From Acytostelium subglobosum LB1 (Eukaryota > Evosea > Eumycetozoa > Acytosteliales > Acytosteliaceae), in assembly GCF_000787575.1 (NCBI RefSeq), contig NW_012236501.1, forward strand, positions 95,671-159,670: a DNA stretch of 64,000 nucleotides, given 5' to 3'. Positions within the stretch are counted from its first letter, which is position 1, and the number at the start of each line of letters is the position of its first letter. Made by a program: the position numbers and the translations under genes. Under the pieces are notes generated by a model that had not been told where the DNA came from, searched no databases, and saw nothing but the letters and a program-made list of their open reading frames with translations. Below, piece by piece: positions 10,474 to 19,261 of this stretch.

Positions 10474-11458
10474 ATATATGAGTGACGAGTATTATAAAAC
10501 TTTTGGATTGAAGCCTGTGAACAAGGATTACTTGGACAAGCAAGAGTTGTACAAATTGTATTTACAGCCAAAGAAAGACAAGGGATTGAACTTGCCACAC
10601 TATCAAGTGTTTGAAACAGGATTGAAACAACAAGCTGATTTATTATTCCTACCGGATGATGATGGATACAAATATGCTTTGGTAGTTGTTGATCTTGGAA
10701 ATCGATTGACTGATGCCGAGCCATTGAAGAATAAAACAAGTGCAGGAGTGAAGTATGCTTTTGATACCATTTATAAAAGAGGTATTTTGGTGATGCCCAA
10801 ACAGATACAGGTGGATCCAGGTAGTGAATTCAAAGGTGAGACCAAAAAAATGTTTGAAGACAACGGAATATTTGTTAGGTTTGGTGTTCCAGGCAGGCAT
10901 AGGATGCAAGCAATGGTGGAGGCAAGGAACAAGACTCTTGGAACTGTTTTGATGAAGAGAATGACTGCTCAGGAAATGTTGACAGGGGAGACGAGTAAGC
11001 ATTGGGTTGAGGACTTGCCAAAGGTTATAAAGGCAATGAATGAGAGGTTCAAGGTTGATCCAAAGAAAAAGAAACCATTATCTGAATGGGTAACTTGCAG
11101 TGGTGACTCTTGTCATGTGTTGGATGAAGGGACCAAGGTTCGGGTCAAGTTGGAAGAGCCAATTGATTATGCAACCAGAAAGAAGGTGTATGGCAATTTT
11201 AGATCAGGTGATATCAAATGGAATCCTGAAATTAGAACAATTGAAAGGTTATTGTTATTGCCAGGTTATCCACCACTTTACAAGATACAGGGAAGTAAAA
11301 TATATTACACCAAGAATCAATTGCAAGTGGTCCACAAGGATGAGGAGAAACCGCCATTGAGTGTTGTAAGAGGTAAGGATATTGTCGATGTGGATGAGCC
11401 CAAAGAGGTGATTGAATTTGATAGTGATGATGTACCACGACCTTGGCATCGTCGGTAA
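10463..11458 (+). CDS. Retrovirus-type (rve) integrase
   Basis: Inserts the Polinton into host DNA. From the ATG at 10463 the catalytic residues are D59 (in QADLLFLPDD), D118 (in QVDPGSEF) and E153 (in MVEARNK), with 34 residues between the last two. The C-terminal half, with HVLDEGTKVRVKLEEP, fits the SH3/chromo-like end of Polinton integrases. No N-terminal HHCC zinc module is present, so the protein (331 residues, or 326 from the ATG at 10478) may be N-terminally short. Its start region overlaps or abuts the divergent fibre gene start: CATATATATG contains both ATGs. Tc1 copy 2 begins 14 bp after the stop. Confidence 0.9.
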   Translation: MYSIYMSDEYYKTFGLKPVNKDYLDKQELYKLYLQPKKDKGLNLPHYQVFETGLKQQADLLFLPDDDGYKYALVVVDLGNRLTDAEPLKNKTSAGVKYAFDTIYKRGILVMPKQIQVDPGSEFKGETKKMFEDNGIFVRFGVPGRHRMQAMVEARNKTLGTVLMKRMTAQEMLTGETSKHWVEDLPKVIKAMNERFKVDPKKKKPLSEWVTCSGDSCHVLDEGTKVRVKLEEPIDYATRKKVYGNFRSGDIKWNPEIRTIERLLLLPGYPPLYKIQGSKIYYTKNQLQVVHKDEEKPPLSVVRGKDIVDVDEPKEVIEFDSDDVPRPWHRR

Positions 11459-11471
11459 ACTGCAGCACTTA

Positions 11472-13068
11472 CAGTATGTTTCATAAGTTATGGCCACCCC
11501 CTGTTCAAACAGGTACGAGTTTGATATCTCCTACAAATATGGTTCAAGATTCTTATTCACTTCCAAATATAGTAGTCCACTTTTGCTCAAAAATTTCCAT
11601 TTATGAATATTTTTCCAAAAATGGAATTAATATATCTTTATCATTCAAACGATATTTTTGTTAAAGTAATGAACATGTCCATTATTTATGCAATAGTAAA
11701 GAATGAATGAGTTCAAACATCAAACACTTTGTTGGAAGAGATAGAATATTATTTATGTACATTACAATTAATCATGTCATTAACAGAAGAAGAGAGAGCT
11801 AAAATCGTGAGAGCCAGAAGGAGAGGATATTCAAAGAAATTAATATCAAAGATGTACAATATTTCCCGATCAACTGTGAGCAGGACTATTCAACGACACA
11901 GCGAGCGAGGAGACTTCAAGGACCGTCTCAAATCGGGACGCCCTTCAAAGTTTTCAAGAAGACTTAGAAGGAGGATCATCAAAGCTTTGGTCAGGAAGGA
12001 GGTCATCACTTTGGACGAGTTGAAAGCCAAACTTGAACTGAGATACGATACAGAGATATCAACGGCTCAAATATCTCGTATCGCTGCAAAGGAAGGTCTC
12101 ACCTATCGCAGTTTAAGCAGGAAGAACGATCTAAAGCAAGTAAACGCAGATCAAAGGCTCCAGTTCGCTATGGCTCATCGAGACTGGACAGCGGAACAAT
12201 GGGAACAGATAGTATTCTGTGATGAGACCACAATTGAGTCCAACATCAAGAACTACCGTCAACACGAGTGGGCTAGACAAGATAACAACACATTCAGTCG
12301 AGTTCATGGCATCAGGAGACTTCCCGGAACCAAGGTCAATTTCTGGGGATGTGTCACGAGTGCTGGTGTCGGATATCTCTCTGAGATTGAAGGCAATTTA
12401 GAAAACACTCAATACACGGAGATTCTTGATGATGCATACTCTCGATCCATCCGATATTATCATGGCCAACTCCCAGACTTTACACTGGCGATGGACAACT
12501 GTCCAATTCATAGAGCAACAAATGTCACCAGCCACTGGAGAAGGAAGAGGATACCCACCCTATTCATTCCCCCATATTCACCAGACATCAACATTATAGA
12601 GAATCTTTGGGCGATCTTGAAGAAGAGAGTCAAGAGAGAGCTGGCAAAGAACCCTGGAGTGGTCCTTTCCGACCTTGCCAATGAACAATGGGAGCTAATG
12701 GATGACAGCATTGTTGAGAACCTATACGCCTCCTTGCCACAACGAATGGAGGACATTATAACAGCGAATGGATGGTGGACCAAATATTGACAACCTCCTT
12801 TGTCATTATTCTAGTTCATCGTTCCGATACCTTCGATCAATTTTCGTTGCATAAATAATGGCCATGTTCACTACTTATCATTTCAACACTCTCATTCAAT
12901 TATTTGTAAATAAATATAACTAGCAATAAGTAATTCAATCAAGATTAGTAGATAATTGAGTCTATTATTTAGAGAGATAAGATATCATTTGGTATCTCTT
13001 AATATTGAAGAGATATCAATCACCTATCTGTTTGCTCAGGGGGTGGCCATAACTTATGAAACGTACTG
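11472..13068 (+). mobile_element. Tc1-family transposon, copy 2 (1,597 bp), flanked by TA
   Basis: Same ends, length and transposase as copy 1 but in the opposite orientation, with TA duplications at 11470-11471 and 13069-13070. The insertion lies inside a minus-strand gene that reads ...ILICAAKN up to the junction. Two near-identical inverted copies flank 9204-11471, which carries the pVI-like, fibre and integrase genes. Confidence 0.95.
11774..12790 (+). CDS. Tc1-type DD34E transposase (copy 2)
   Basis: 338 residues from MSLTEEER, identical in translation to the copy at 7885-8901, with the same helix-turn-helix region and D, D, E residues. Intact. The identity implies very recent duplication, or assembly of two alleles or copies. 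Confidence 0.95.
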   Translation: MSLTEEERAKIVRARRRGYSKKLISKMYNISRSTVSRTIQRHSERGDFKDRLKSGRPSKFSRRLRRRIIKALVRKEVITLDELKAKLELRYDTEISTAQISRIAAKEGLTYRSLSRKNDLKQVNADQRLQFAMAHRDWTAEQWEQIVFCDETTIESNIKNYRQHEWARQDNNTFSRVHGIRRLPGTKVNFWGCVTSAGVGYLSEIEGNLENTQYTEILDDAYSRSIRYYHGQLPDFTLAMDNCPIHRATNVTSHWRRKRIPTLFIPPYSPDINIIENLWAILKKRVKRELAKNPGVVLSDLANEQWELMDDSIVENLYASLPQRMEDIITANGWWTKY

Positions 13069-13201
13069 TATTCTTGGCTGCGCAGATCAAAATGTTGGCA
13101 TTGACTTGATTGAACAACTTGTAGCCCTTAATTTTCTTTGGTTGTTTTGGTAGTTTGATTGGCTCTACCTGAACATTATTTATTGTTTGTAGCTTGATCA
13201 T
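13069..13201 (-). pseudogene. 5' fragment of a probable FtsK/HerA-type packaging ATPase, cut by Tc1 copy 2
   Basis: Starts at ATG 13201 behind CAAATATAG and gives about 44 codons, ending KGYKLFNQVNANILICAAKN at the Tc1 junction. The pattern of a short start, GYxLF, then a hydrophobic strand and AxKN is how Polinton and virophage packaging ATPases enter the P-loop. The expected GKS/T is not found after the junction on either flank. A three-base read-through to the left flank of copy 1 would give TLKS, not a proper P-loop. This would be the element's only candidate for the genome-packaging motor, so the call matters but rests on little sequence. Confidence 0.4.
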
Positions 13202-13256
13202 CTATATTTGTACGGTGGATATTTTCCACCTTAGGGATAGATAGTGCTAGCTCTTT

Positions 13257-13652
13257 CTATCCGTACTTGACAAACTCAATTGCACAAGTGATAGGTACAT
13301 TTGTTTCCACTCTATTACCATCTTGATTAACACATTCGAAATAATACGATCCTTGGATGAACTTCTCGCTCTTGTTTATGTACTTATAATTTGGTGCAAG
13401 GAAATTAACTTGCTCGGTACTACAGAATAATATATTATCAGGTATCAAATTTGTTCTAATTACAGCAATTTCATTTCCAGGTGCATTGAATAAACATGAG
13501 TATGACTTTAATATTATTAGATCTGGGACGAAATCAATATTGATGGATTTCCAAACTTTGCCATCACCTTGATTAGGAGGATCACCTCCAGTTCCAGGTA
13601 AAATTGCATTAATAAACACTGTCTTGACACTCATTGCTTTTGTGTATCCCAT
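13257..13652 (-). CDS. Hypothetical beta-rich virion-associated protein
   Basis: 131 residues, no recognised family. It is rich in beta-forming residues and lies directly downstream of the major capsid gene on the same strand, with only 36 bp between, so a structural or spike role is plausible. The start is supported by ATATATAA directly before the ATG. Confidence 0.7.
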   Translation of the reverse strand: MGYTKAMSVKTVFINAILPGTGGDPPNQGDGKVWKSINIDFVPDLIILKSYSCLFNAPGNEIAVIRTNLIPDNILFCSTEQVNFLAPNYKYINKSEKFIQGSYYFECVNQDGNRVETNVPITCAIEFVKYG

Positions 13653-13688
13653 TTATATATTGTTTAATCAAGAGATTAATAAATATAT

Positions 13689-15080
13689 TTACATCAGGAA
13701 TGGATCCCCAACTGCAGGAATGACCAACTTACGTTTACAAACAACTGTTGATTGATGAGTCAATGCTCGTGCTTGTGATAGGAAGGCAACAAAATCCCAT
13801 TTCTGTTCACCAAGGTTTAGATCGATACCAGTAATTGAGTTGTCTTTGTTAAAGTTTGATGTTCCATCACCAAACTCTTCGATCCAACACCAATTCCTTT
13901 TATTTATTTGTGGATTGAGTATTGTTGAATCCTTGAGAATCCATCTCAGAGCCATGTAATCATCATTCTGTTGCAAGTAATAATCATATTGCATCAATCT
14001 GTTATTGTTAATCATCGTGTAGAAATGATCCAAGAGTGTTTCACGCCAGTTGTTGTTGTAAATTGCTGTATTGGTTGTTGAATCAGTTCTGAATACACTG
14101 TGATAGATCCTCTCCAATGTCAAACCAGCTTGCCTGCTCACTCTTAATGTAATTGTTTGATTAGGTCCTGTAAGTGCTGATTGATAAGTGAAGCAGTATG
14201 GTATCATCAACGAGAATCCATCTGGGCTAAATATCTTGGTCTGGAGTTCATTAACAATTGCCAAGTTCTTCTCAACAGCCAAATAAATCGCCATATCTGT
14301 AACATTGAATGATGCTGGAGCTGGAAGTGCTACTGGATTGGTTGTTGGATTTGGACTTGGATTAGGTTGGATTGATGGTGATGGATCTGGAAGTGCTGCA
14401 GGTGGATCAGCTGCAAAGGCAATGTTTGATAGTTCAGACCATACGAACCTGATCAATAGTGTTTGATTCATCATTATGTCCTTGTCAACACAGAGAATTG
14501 ATTCATAGAGTTGATTGAATGGAATGGTAACAACAACATTGGCCGCATCTCCGGCTGAAATAAAGTATCTTGCTTCTGTATCTGGCACAACTCCTTCTTG
14601 TCCAATACTGTTTGGATTGTATCTTAAATCTCCACGATAAGCAATTGGTGTTTGTGATGAAACACAAGGGATCATGTATTGATCATCAGTTCCGTTGTAA
14701 CTCGCAAAAGTGTTCTCTGTCTCGACCAATGGTTTGTTTCTCATAGTCACCATCTTGGAGTGCAAATGGAAGTTGGTATGATCCATCAGATACAATCCAC
14801 CTCTTGTAAATACCTGGATCTGTCGGAAGAATGGACAAAAGTCAGCAAACATCATCGTGTTCTTATTAGGTACTGCAGGTAGATTGAATGTGAACCTAAA
14901 GTATGACCTCGCAAAGTTGTATGCTTTGGATGGTGGTATCTCAAAGACACTGTCATTTCCACCAGCGTAAACTGATGTTGATGTTGTTCCTGATTGAGGG
15001 AACAACCTCGTGAATTCATACTCAGGTTCGGCAACAAGTAAAGGTGTGTAATCTAATTCCTTTGAAACGACGTTCTCCAT
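13689..15080 (-). CDS. Double-jelly-roll major capsid protein
   Basis: 463 residues. Forms the hexon-like trimers of the icosahedral shell. Features expected of Polinton capsid proteins are an N-terminal VFEIPPSKAYNFARSYFRF strand region, FFRQIQVFTRGG, and in the second barrel IYHSVFRTD, LQQNDDYMALRWILKDS and NKRNWCWIEEFG. A Pro/Asn/Ser-rich low-complexity insert at about 228-254 probably marks an exposed loop between barrels. The gene is intact. It is followed by a small beta protein and preceded 41 bp upstream by the penton-like gene, all on the minus strand. TATAATATAG lies directly before the ATG. The assignment is by overall pattern and context, without a search. Confidence 0.85.
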   Translation of the reverse strand: MENVVSKELDYTPLLVAEPEYEFTRLFPQSGTTSTSVYAGGNDSVFEIPPSKAYNFARSYFRFTFNLPAVPNKNTMMFADFCPFFRQIQVFTRGGLYLMDHTNFHLHSKMVTMRNKPLVETENTFASYNGTDDQYMIPCVSSQTPIAYRGDLRYNPNSIGQEGVVPDTEARYFISAGDAANVVVTIPFNQLYESILCVDKDIMMNQTLLIRFVWSELSNIAFAADPPAALPDPSPSIQPNPSPNPTTNPVALPAPASFNVTDMAIYLAVEKNLAIVNELQTKIFSPDGFSLMIPYCFTYQSALTGPNQTITLRVSRQAGLTLERIYHSVFRTDSTTNTAIYNNNWRETLLDHFYTMINNNRLMQYDYYLQQNDDYMALRWILKDSTILNPQINKRNWCWIEEFGDGTSNFNKDNSITGIDLNLGEQKWDFVAFLSQARALTHQSTVVCKRKLVIPAVGDPFLM

Positions 15081-15121
15081 CTATATTATATATTGTAGTG
15101 ATCGATAATATTTGCGTCCTA

Positions 15122-15955
15122 TTAGATCTCCTCTCCTACTTGAATGCTCTCATGATCCTTGACCAGCAAGATCTCAATGTATCCGCGAATGAGCTGAAAG
15201 ATATCGTTGTGCTTATACAGAATGATCGTCAAGTTCAAGTCGACACCATTGAGAAAGATCTCAACTCCATCCTTGTCTGTTAAATAAATGTAGAACGTCT
15301 TCTTGGTCTTTGAGACTAGCTGTTTTGAATATGCTTCGAGGTTATGGTTAGTCCAATTGACGTAGGCAAAGTCAGGCGTTCCAGCAGTACATACCTCTTG
15401 GAGGACATCATCTGATCCATTGCTGCACAAGTCTGAATGAATGTAAAGGATGTTCTCAATCTGCAAGTCGATCACGTTGGTGCTCGTCAATTGTCCATTT
15501 TCAAAGTTGTTGATACTGTCTTGATTGAAACCTAGATGATGGAACAGGTCAGCATCATTGAATATTAATGCTACCTGAATCTTATCGCTTGAACAAATGA
15601 ACGTATATTTACCTGTGTTTGGTTGTTTAGATGTTGGCCATGTGATTGAATATGTTAATTGATTGGGTGATTGTTGTATTAACTGTGTCTGTATTGTGTC
15701 TTGAAGTGATAACCTTGAATAGTTCCCAACAGGTATTGTTATTACAACCTCTTGATCATTCTCTCTAAGTGTGAATGTGTTTCTATTCCTTGGGACTGTG
15801 TAGAATGACTTGGGAATGCAAGCTTGTAACACAGCAACACGATCAAAATCATCATGTTCATAACACTCTATGTTGTATCTAAAATTAGAGATCGTGCCTG
15901 ACAATCTGTTCAGCGAATTGACATAAAAGATCCTCTTGTGGGTGATCAGACTCAT
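15122..15955 (-). CDS. Penton-like single-jelly-roll minor capsid protein
   Basis: 277 residues from MSLITHKRIFYVNSLNRL (15955); a longer frame to 15997 would overlap the divergent gene start. The start, with YVNS followed by SNFRYNI and later AVLQACIPKSFYTV and FTLRENDQEVVITIPVGNYS, matches minor capsid proteins of Polintons and virophages, which fill the vertices. Its position next to the major capsid gene is also typical. Confidence 0.8.
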   Translation of the reverse strand: MSLITHKRIFYVNSLNRLSGTISNFRYNIECYEHDDFDRVAVLQACIPKSFYTVPRNRNTFTLRENDQEVVITIPVGNYSRLSLQDTIQTQLIQQSPNQLTYSITWPTSKQPNTGKYTFICSSDKIQVALIFNDADLFHHLGFNQDSINNFENGQLTSTNVIDLQIENILYIHSDLCSNGSDDVLQEVCTAGTPDFAYVNWTNHNLEAYSKQLVSKTKKTFYIYLTDKDGVEIFLNGVDLNLTIILYKHNDIFQLIRGYIEILLVKDHESIQVGEEI

Positions 15956-15988
15956 TTGATTTAATATTATTACAATTATATAATAACA

Positions 15989-16414
15989 ATGCCACAAATA
16001 AAGAGAGGTTACGCAGGATCAGCAGCCAACTTGGCAAAGTGGAGAGAAGAACAGAAAGCATTGAAAGAGAGTGCTTATGTGTTGTATGACTCTGATGATG
16101 ATGGAGATAATGGTGATGGTGATCAACAACCACCAGCTACAGTTGAACAACCAAAGACAATTGTCGAATCAGTGAAGCCCAAACCAGTACGAGCAACCAA
16201 ACCTCGTGTCAACAAGACAGATCTGATGGACAAGAAACTTGATGAGTTGATGGAGAAGATAAACAACTGGGAAACCACTCAAAAGAAGCCAGCCAAGGAG
16301 GCAGAGCCACTCGTCGTTCAAACTGCTGTCCCAGTTGCTCCAATCGCACAACAAATCGTACGTCCACCTCTGCGATCAGACATACTCAAACACAGACTAC
16401 TGACTAAATTCTAA
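15989..16414 (+). CDS. Small acidic/basic hypothetical virion-type protein
   Basis: 141 residues starting MPQIKRGYAGSAANLAKW, with a central Asp/Gly-rich stretch, a Pro/Lys-rich linker and a short coiled coil (LMDKKLDELMEKINNWE). No family recognised. It is divergent from the penton-like gene across 33 bp containing TATATAATAAC, so both may share that promoter, and it lies 18 bp before the protease gene on the same strand. Confidence 0.7.
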   Translation: MPQIKRGYAGSAANLAKWREEQKALKESAYVLYDSDDDGDNGDGDQQPPATVEQPKTIVESVKPKPVRATKPRVNKTDLMDKKLDELMEKINNWETTQKKPAKEAEPLVVQTAVPVAPIAQQIVRPPLRSDILKHRLLTKF

Positions 16415-16432
16415 CGATCATATATATGTATA

Positions 16433-18601
16433 ATGGTTAGACATGACGTCCATTTAGAGATCAGCGAGAGCACCAAGGGCAAGAAGCTCAGAGTAAAGAT
16501 AAAGAAGATTAGACCAGCGCGATTGCGACGCGACAAGAATGGCCGATATATCATAAGTAAGAAGGGGAGAGTTTACATCAAGTCTCGCAAGTCAGACTTG
16601 AAGTTGATCAAGAAGCTGATTGCAAAGGCATCCAATGCCAAATCCATACTGACACCATCAACTTCATCACACATGACACCAACAGAAGGAGCATACATTA
16701 GATCAATACAGGACGCCAACTTTAGAGAAGCGCTGATCAAGAATGCGAGAGACTTGGAACAACAGACCAGGGCCAAGGTCGATGCGATCGTCAAGGAACA
16801 TGAGCGACCAGCGTCAGCACTGCCAGCACCAGAACAACTATTACTCGATGCAGCAATACCAGCAGCAGCGCACGAGATTGGTGAGCATGGTATCAATGAA
16901 GGTGACCGCGTTGTCCATGTGTTCCAGGATGTGACACCACCTCAATCAGATGATGAAGAAGAGAGCGATTATGAACAACCCGGCAGCTTTGACAGACTCT
17001 TCGAGAGACAGAACGCAACTCATGGATTGCTCGAGCAGACTCATGCCAACCTCCTCGACATCAAGCAATCACTAAACAAGCGATTCCAACAAGATATTGA
17101 GAAGCTCGAAATCGAAGCGGCTGTAGAGCAGAAGAGGCATGAGTTGGAAATGGCAAGACAAGCAGCTCAACGTGAACGCGATCAGAATAACATGATGGCC
17201 AAACTCGACAAGCTACTAGCGGAGAGGAAGACAATCAACAAACAAGAGTCACCTGACACAGCCAAGCTAGAATATATCGATGAACAGATTGAACTCATAG
17301 GACGCCAACTAGATAATGTTGATGTCAAGAGAATGCTGGATGAGGCTGTTAGTGAACAACGATTGGAGCGCGAGTTGGAGAGAGCAGAGAGAGAGAAACA
17401 AAAGACTGTTGAGAACATGAAAGCACTAGAGGTCATGGCAGCGGCTGCGGCGCCGAAACAGAAACAACCCAAGCCTTCACTACTCAAGAAGCCATTGCCC
17501 AGCACGTTACCCAAGGCTGTTCCACCAGCGAGACCATCGCCGGTGTTAGCTCCCGAAGTAACACTTCGTGATGTTCCAAAGGTAAAGACAGAGCCAGAGG
17601 CAACATCACCATACAGCACTCCTCCACAAACCTCAACTACTACCACAACAACGACAACAACTAACAAGAGATTATCCATCCCAGCATCCAGTATCAAGGC
17701 AATCAAGGACGTACCCAAGGAGCTGACTCCAAAGGTGGAACCAATCATACAGAGATACATGGATGGAGACGCGACCTTGACCAACCCAACAACACTCTAC
17801 TATCAGCTGGGCAAGGAGTTGAGGACAGCAACAATCAGCCAAGATGAGAGACGGGATCTGCAGAGACAATTAAAAGATGATGCGATACAGGCGAAGCGAA
17901 TACAGGACATGAAATCAATGCAACAAGTATCAGCATCAGTCGCACCTGAAGTGTTGGATCTTATCAAACAGTACTGGGCTGGTGACATTGGATCGAAACA
18001 GTTTGGTACACTATTAAAGAAGGAGCTCAAGTATGAGAAGAACAAGGTCATGTTGTTNGATGCTATTGTTAATGAAGCCAACGATATGAGAAAGGGCAGC
18101 GGTAAGGTTGAGGATGGTGGACTGTATGATTACGAGATTGAGAAGTTGATGATGCCGTACACCAAGTATGGGTTTGAAGGAGTGATCGCGTCTGATCAAT
18201 TGGATGAGCTGAAACCAAAGCAGCGAATGTCATTTATTATGAACTTGGACAACAGCCATCAGCCTGGCAGTCACTGGGTCGCATGTAACATTGATGCAAA
18301 GGGTGACAAGGCGATCGAGTACTACGACTCGTTTGGTGATGATCCGAGCTCCGATTTTATGAAGAGGATGAAGCAGTTGGTTGGAGAGATCGACCCAGAT
18401 GTATATTTAAAGTTCAAAGTTAATAGAGTGATCGATCAAGCAACCAATAGCGACAACTGCGGCTTCCACGCCATGAAGTTCTTGTTGAATCGNTATCGAG
18501 GTGTTCCATTCAAGGAGGCGAGTGGATACAGTGATGTGAGGAAGGAGGAAGGGAAGGCGAGAGAGATGAAGGAGAAATACAAGAAGTTTGGNTATTTATG
18601 A
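16433..18601 (+). CDS. Adenain-type cysteine protease fused to a long coiled-coil protein
   Basis: 722 residues. The C-terminal 140 or so residues carry the Ulp1/adenain fold signature: His614 in GSHWVACNI, Asp632 in YYDSFG, Gln669 seven residues before Cys676 in SDNCGFHA. This enzyme class processes capsid precursors. Upstream is unusual: a basic start (about 1-70), an acidic patch (EEESDYEQ), a long Glu/Arg/Lys coiled coil (about 205-340), a Pro/Ala and polyThr linker, and helical repeats. Typical Polinton proteases are only 200-300 residues, so the front half is probably a second, scaffold-like or core protein in the same polypeptide. Three Ns near 18058, 18493 and 18592 give undefined residues but no frame break. 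Confidence 0.85.
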   Translation: MVRHDVHLEISESTKGKKLRVKIKKIRPARLRRDKNGRYIISKKGRVYIKSRKSDLKLIKKLIAKASNAKSILTPSTSSHMTPTEGAYIRSIQDANFREALIKNARDLEQQTRAKVDAIVKEHERPASALPAPEQLLLDAAIPAAAHEIGEHGINEGDRVVHVFQDVTPPQSDDEEESDYEQPGSFDRLFERQNATHGLLEQTHANLLDIKQSLNKRFQQDIEKLEIEAAVEQKRHELEMARQAAQRERDQNNMMAKLDKLLAERKTINKQESPDTAKLEYIDEQIELIGRQLDNVDVKRMLDEAVSEQRLERELERAEREKQKTVENMKALEVMAAAAAPKQKQPKPSLLKKPLPSTLPKAVPPARPSPVLAPEVTLRDVPKVKTEPEATSPYSTPPQTSTTTTTTTTTNKRLSIPASSIKAIKDVPKELTPKVEPIIQRYMDGDATLTNPTTLYYQLGKELRTATISQDERRDLQRQLKDDAIQAKRIQDMKSMQQVSASVAPEVLDLIKQYWAGDIGSKQFGTLLKKELKYEKNKVMLXDAIVNEANDMRKGSGKVEDGGLYDYEIEKLMMPYTKYGFEGVIASDQLDELKPKQRMSFIMNLDNSHQPGSHWVACNIDAKGDKAIEYYDSFGDDPSSDFMKRMKQLVGEIDPDVYLKFKVNRVIDQATNSDNCGFHAMKFLLNXYRGVPFKEASGYSDVRKEEGKAREMKEKYKKFXYL

Positions 18602-18637
18602 TCATNAGGATAGTTTATTAACTACTGTGATGAATGA

Positions 18638-19261
18638 TTACTGGGTTGTGTCCATCCCACCTAAAGCTCTCTTCTTCTCATTTATCTTTTCTGCCTGCTT
18701 CTTGTTATTTTCCTCTTGCACGATCAACTTATCGTACTCTACCTGTTGCTTTTTGTAAGCATCTTCTTTGGTCCATTGCTCGGTCGCGATTGACTTAGCG
18801 AACTTTACAAGAAGATTATAGGATTGCTCCTGGATTGTCTTATATAATTGTTGTGCGCCAGTATCCAGGCTCTCAAGATTTTTGATGATTGTTGACGGAG
18901 AACGACGGTATGTTGTGAGCGACGCCTTGTGATTTTTTAGCTCTTGCATGCCAATAATGTGCTCCATCAACATCTCCTTCAGAGCCCCGCATTTCATCTG
19001 GAGTTCTGCAACGCTTGTGACCTCGTTGTTGAGTTTTCCGCCCTTGAGAAGGAGGTCATCCAAAGGTGCCATTGATGGACGGTTGTAGTTGACAAGGGGT
19101 GGGGCTGGTATATTATTGTGGTGAAGTTTCAACCTTAATTGAAAGATTTCCTCCTGGTATGTTTGCTCTAGTGTTGAGAATAATTCTCCGTGTTTGTACC
19201 TCCTGCTTCTGGCGATGGGTGTCCTTTTCGAGTAATCTATTACTGGGTCGTTATCTATCAT
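18638..19261 (-). CDS. Hypothetical helical/coiled-coil protein
   Basis: 207 residues, unrecognised. Long helical segments with a charged C-terminus (VEYDKLIVQEENNKKQAEKI). It is convergent with the protease gene, the stops lying 36 bp apart. No TATA-like motif sits at its ATG, unlike the virion-type genes. Confidence 0.65.
   Translation of the reverse strand: MIDNDPVIDYSKRTPIARSRRYKHGELFSTLEQTYQEEIFQLRLKLHHNNIPAPPLVNYNRPSMAPLDDLLLKGGKLNNEVTSVAELQMKCGALKEMLMEHIIGMQELKNHKASLTTYRRSPSTIIKNLESLDTGAQQLYKTIQEQSYNLLVKFAKSIATEQWTKEDAYKKQQVEYDKLIVQEENNKKQAEKINEKKRALGGMDTTQ

Noticed and set aside
11232-11468. Continuation of the ATPase fragment beyond Tc1 copy 2
   Set aside because: The minus-strand frame there is antisense to the intact integrase and shows no ATPase motif.
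15956-15997. Longer N-terminus of the penton-like protein
   Set aside because: The extra 14 codons overlap the divergent gene start and look unlike the family; MSLITHKR matches the expected start.
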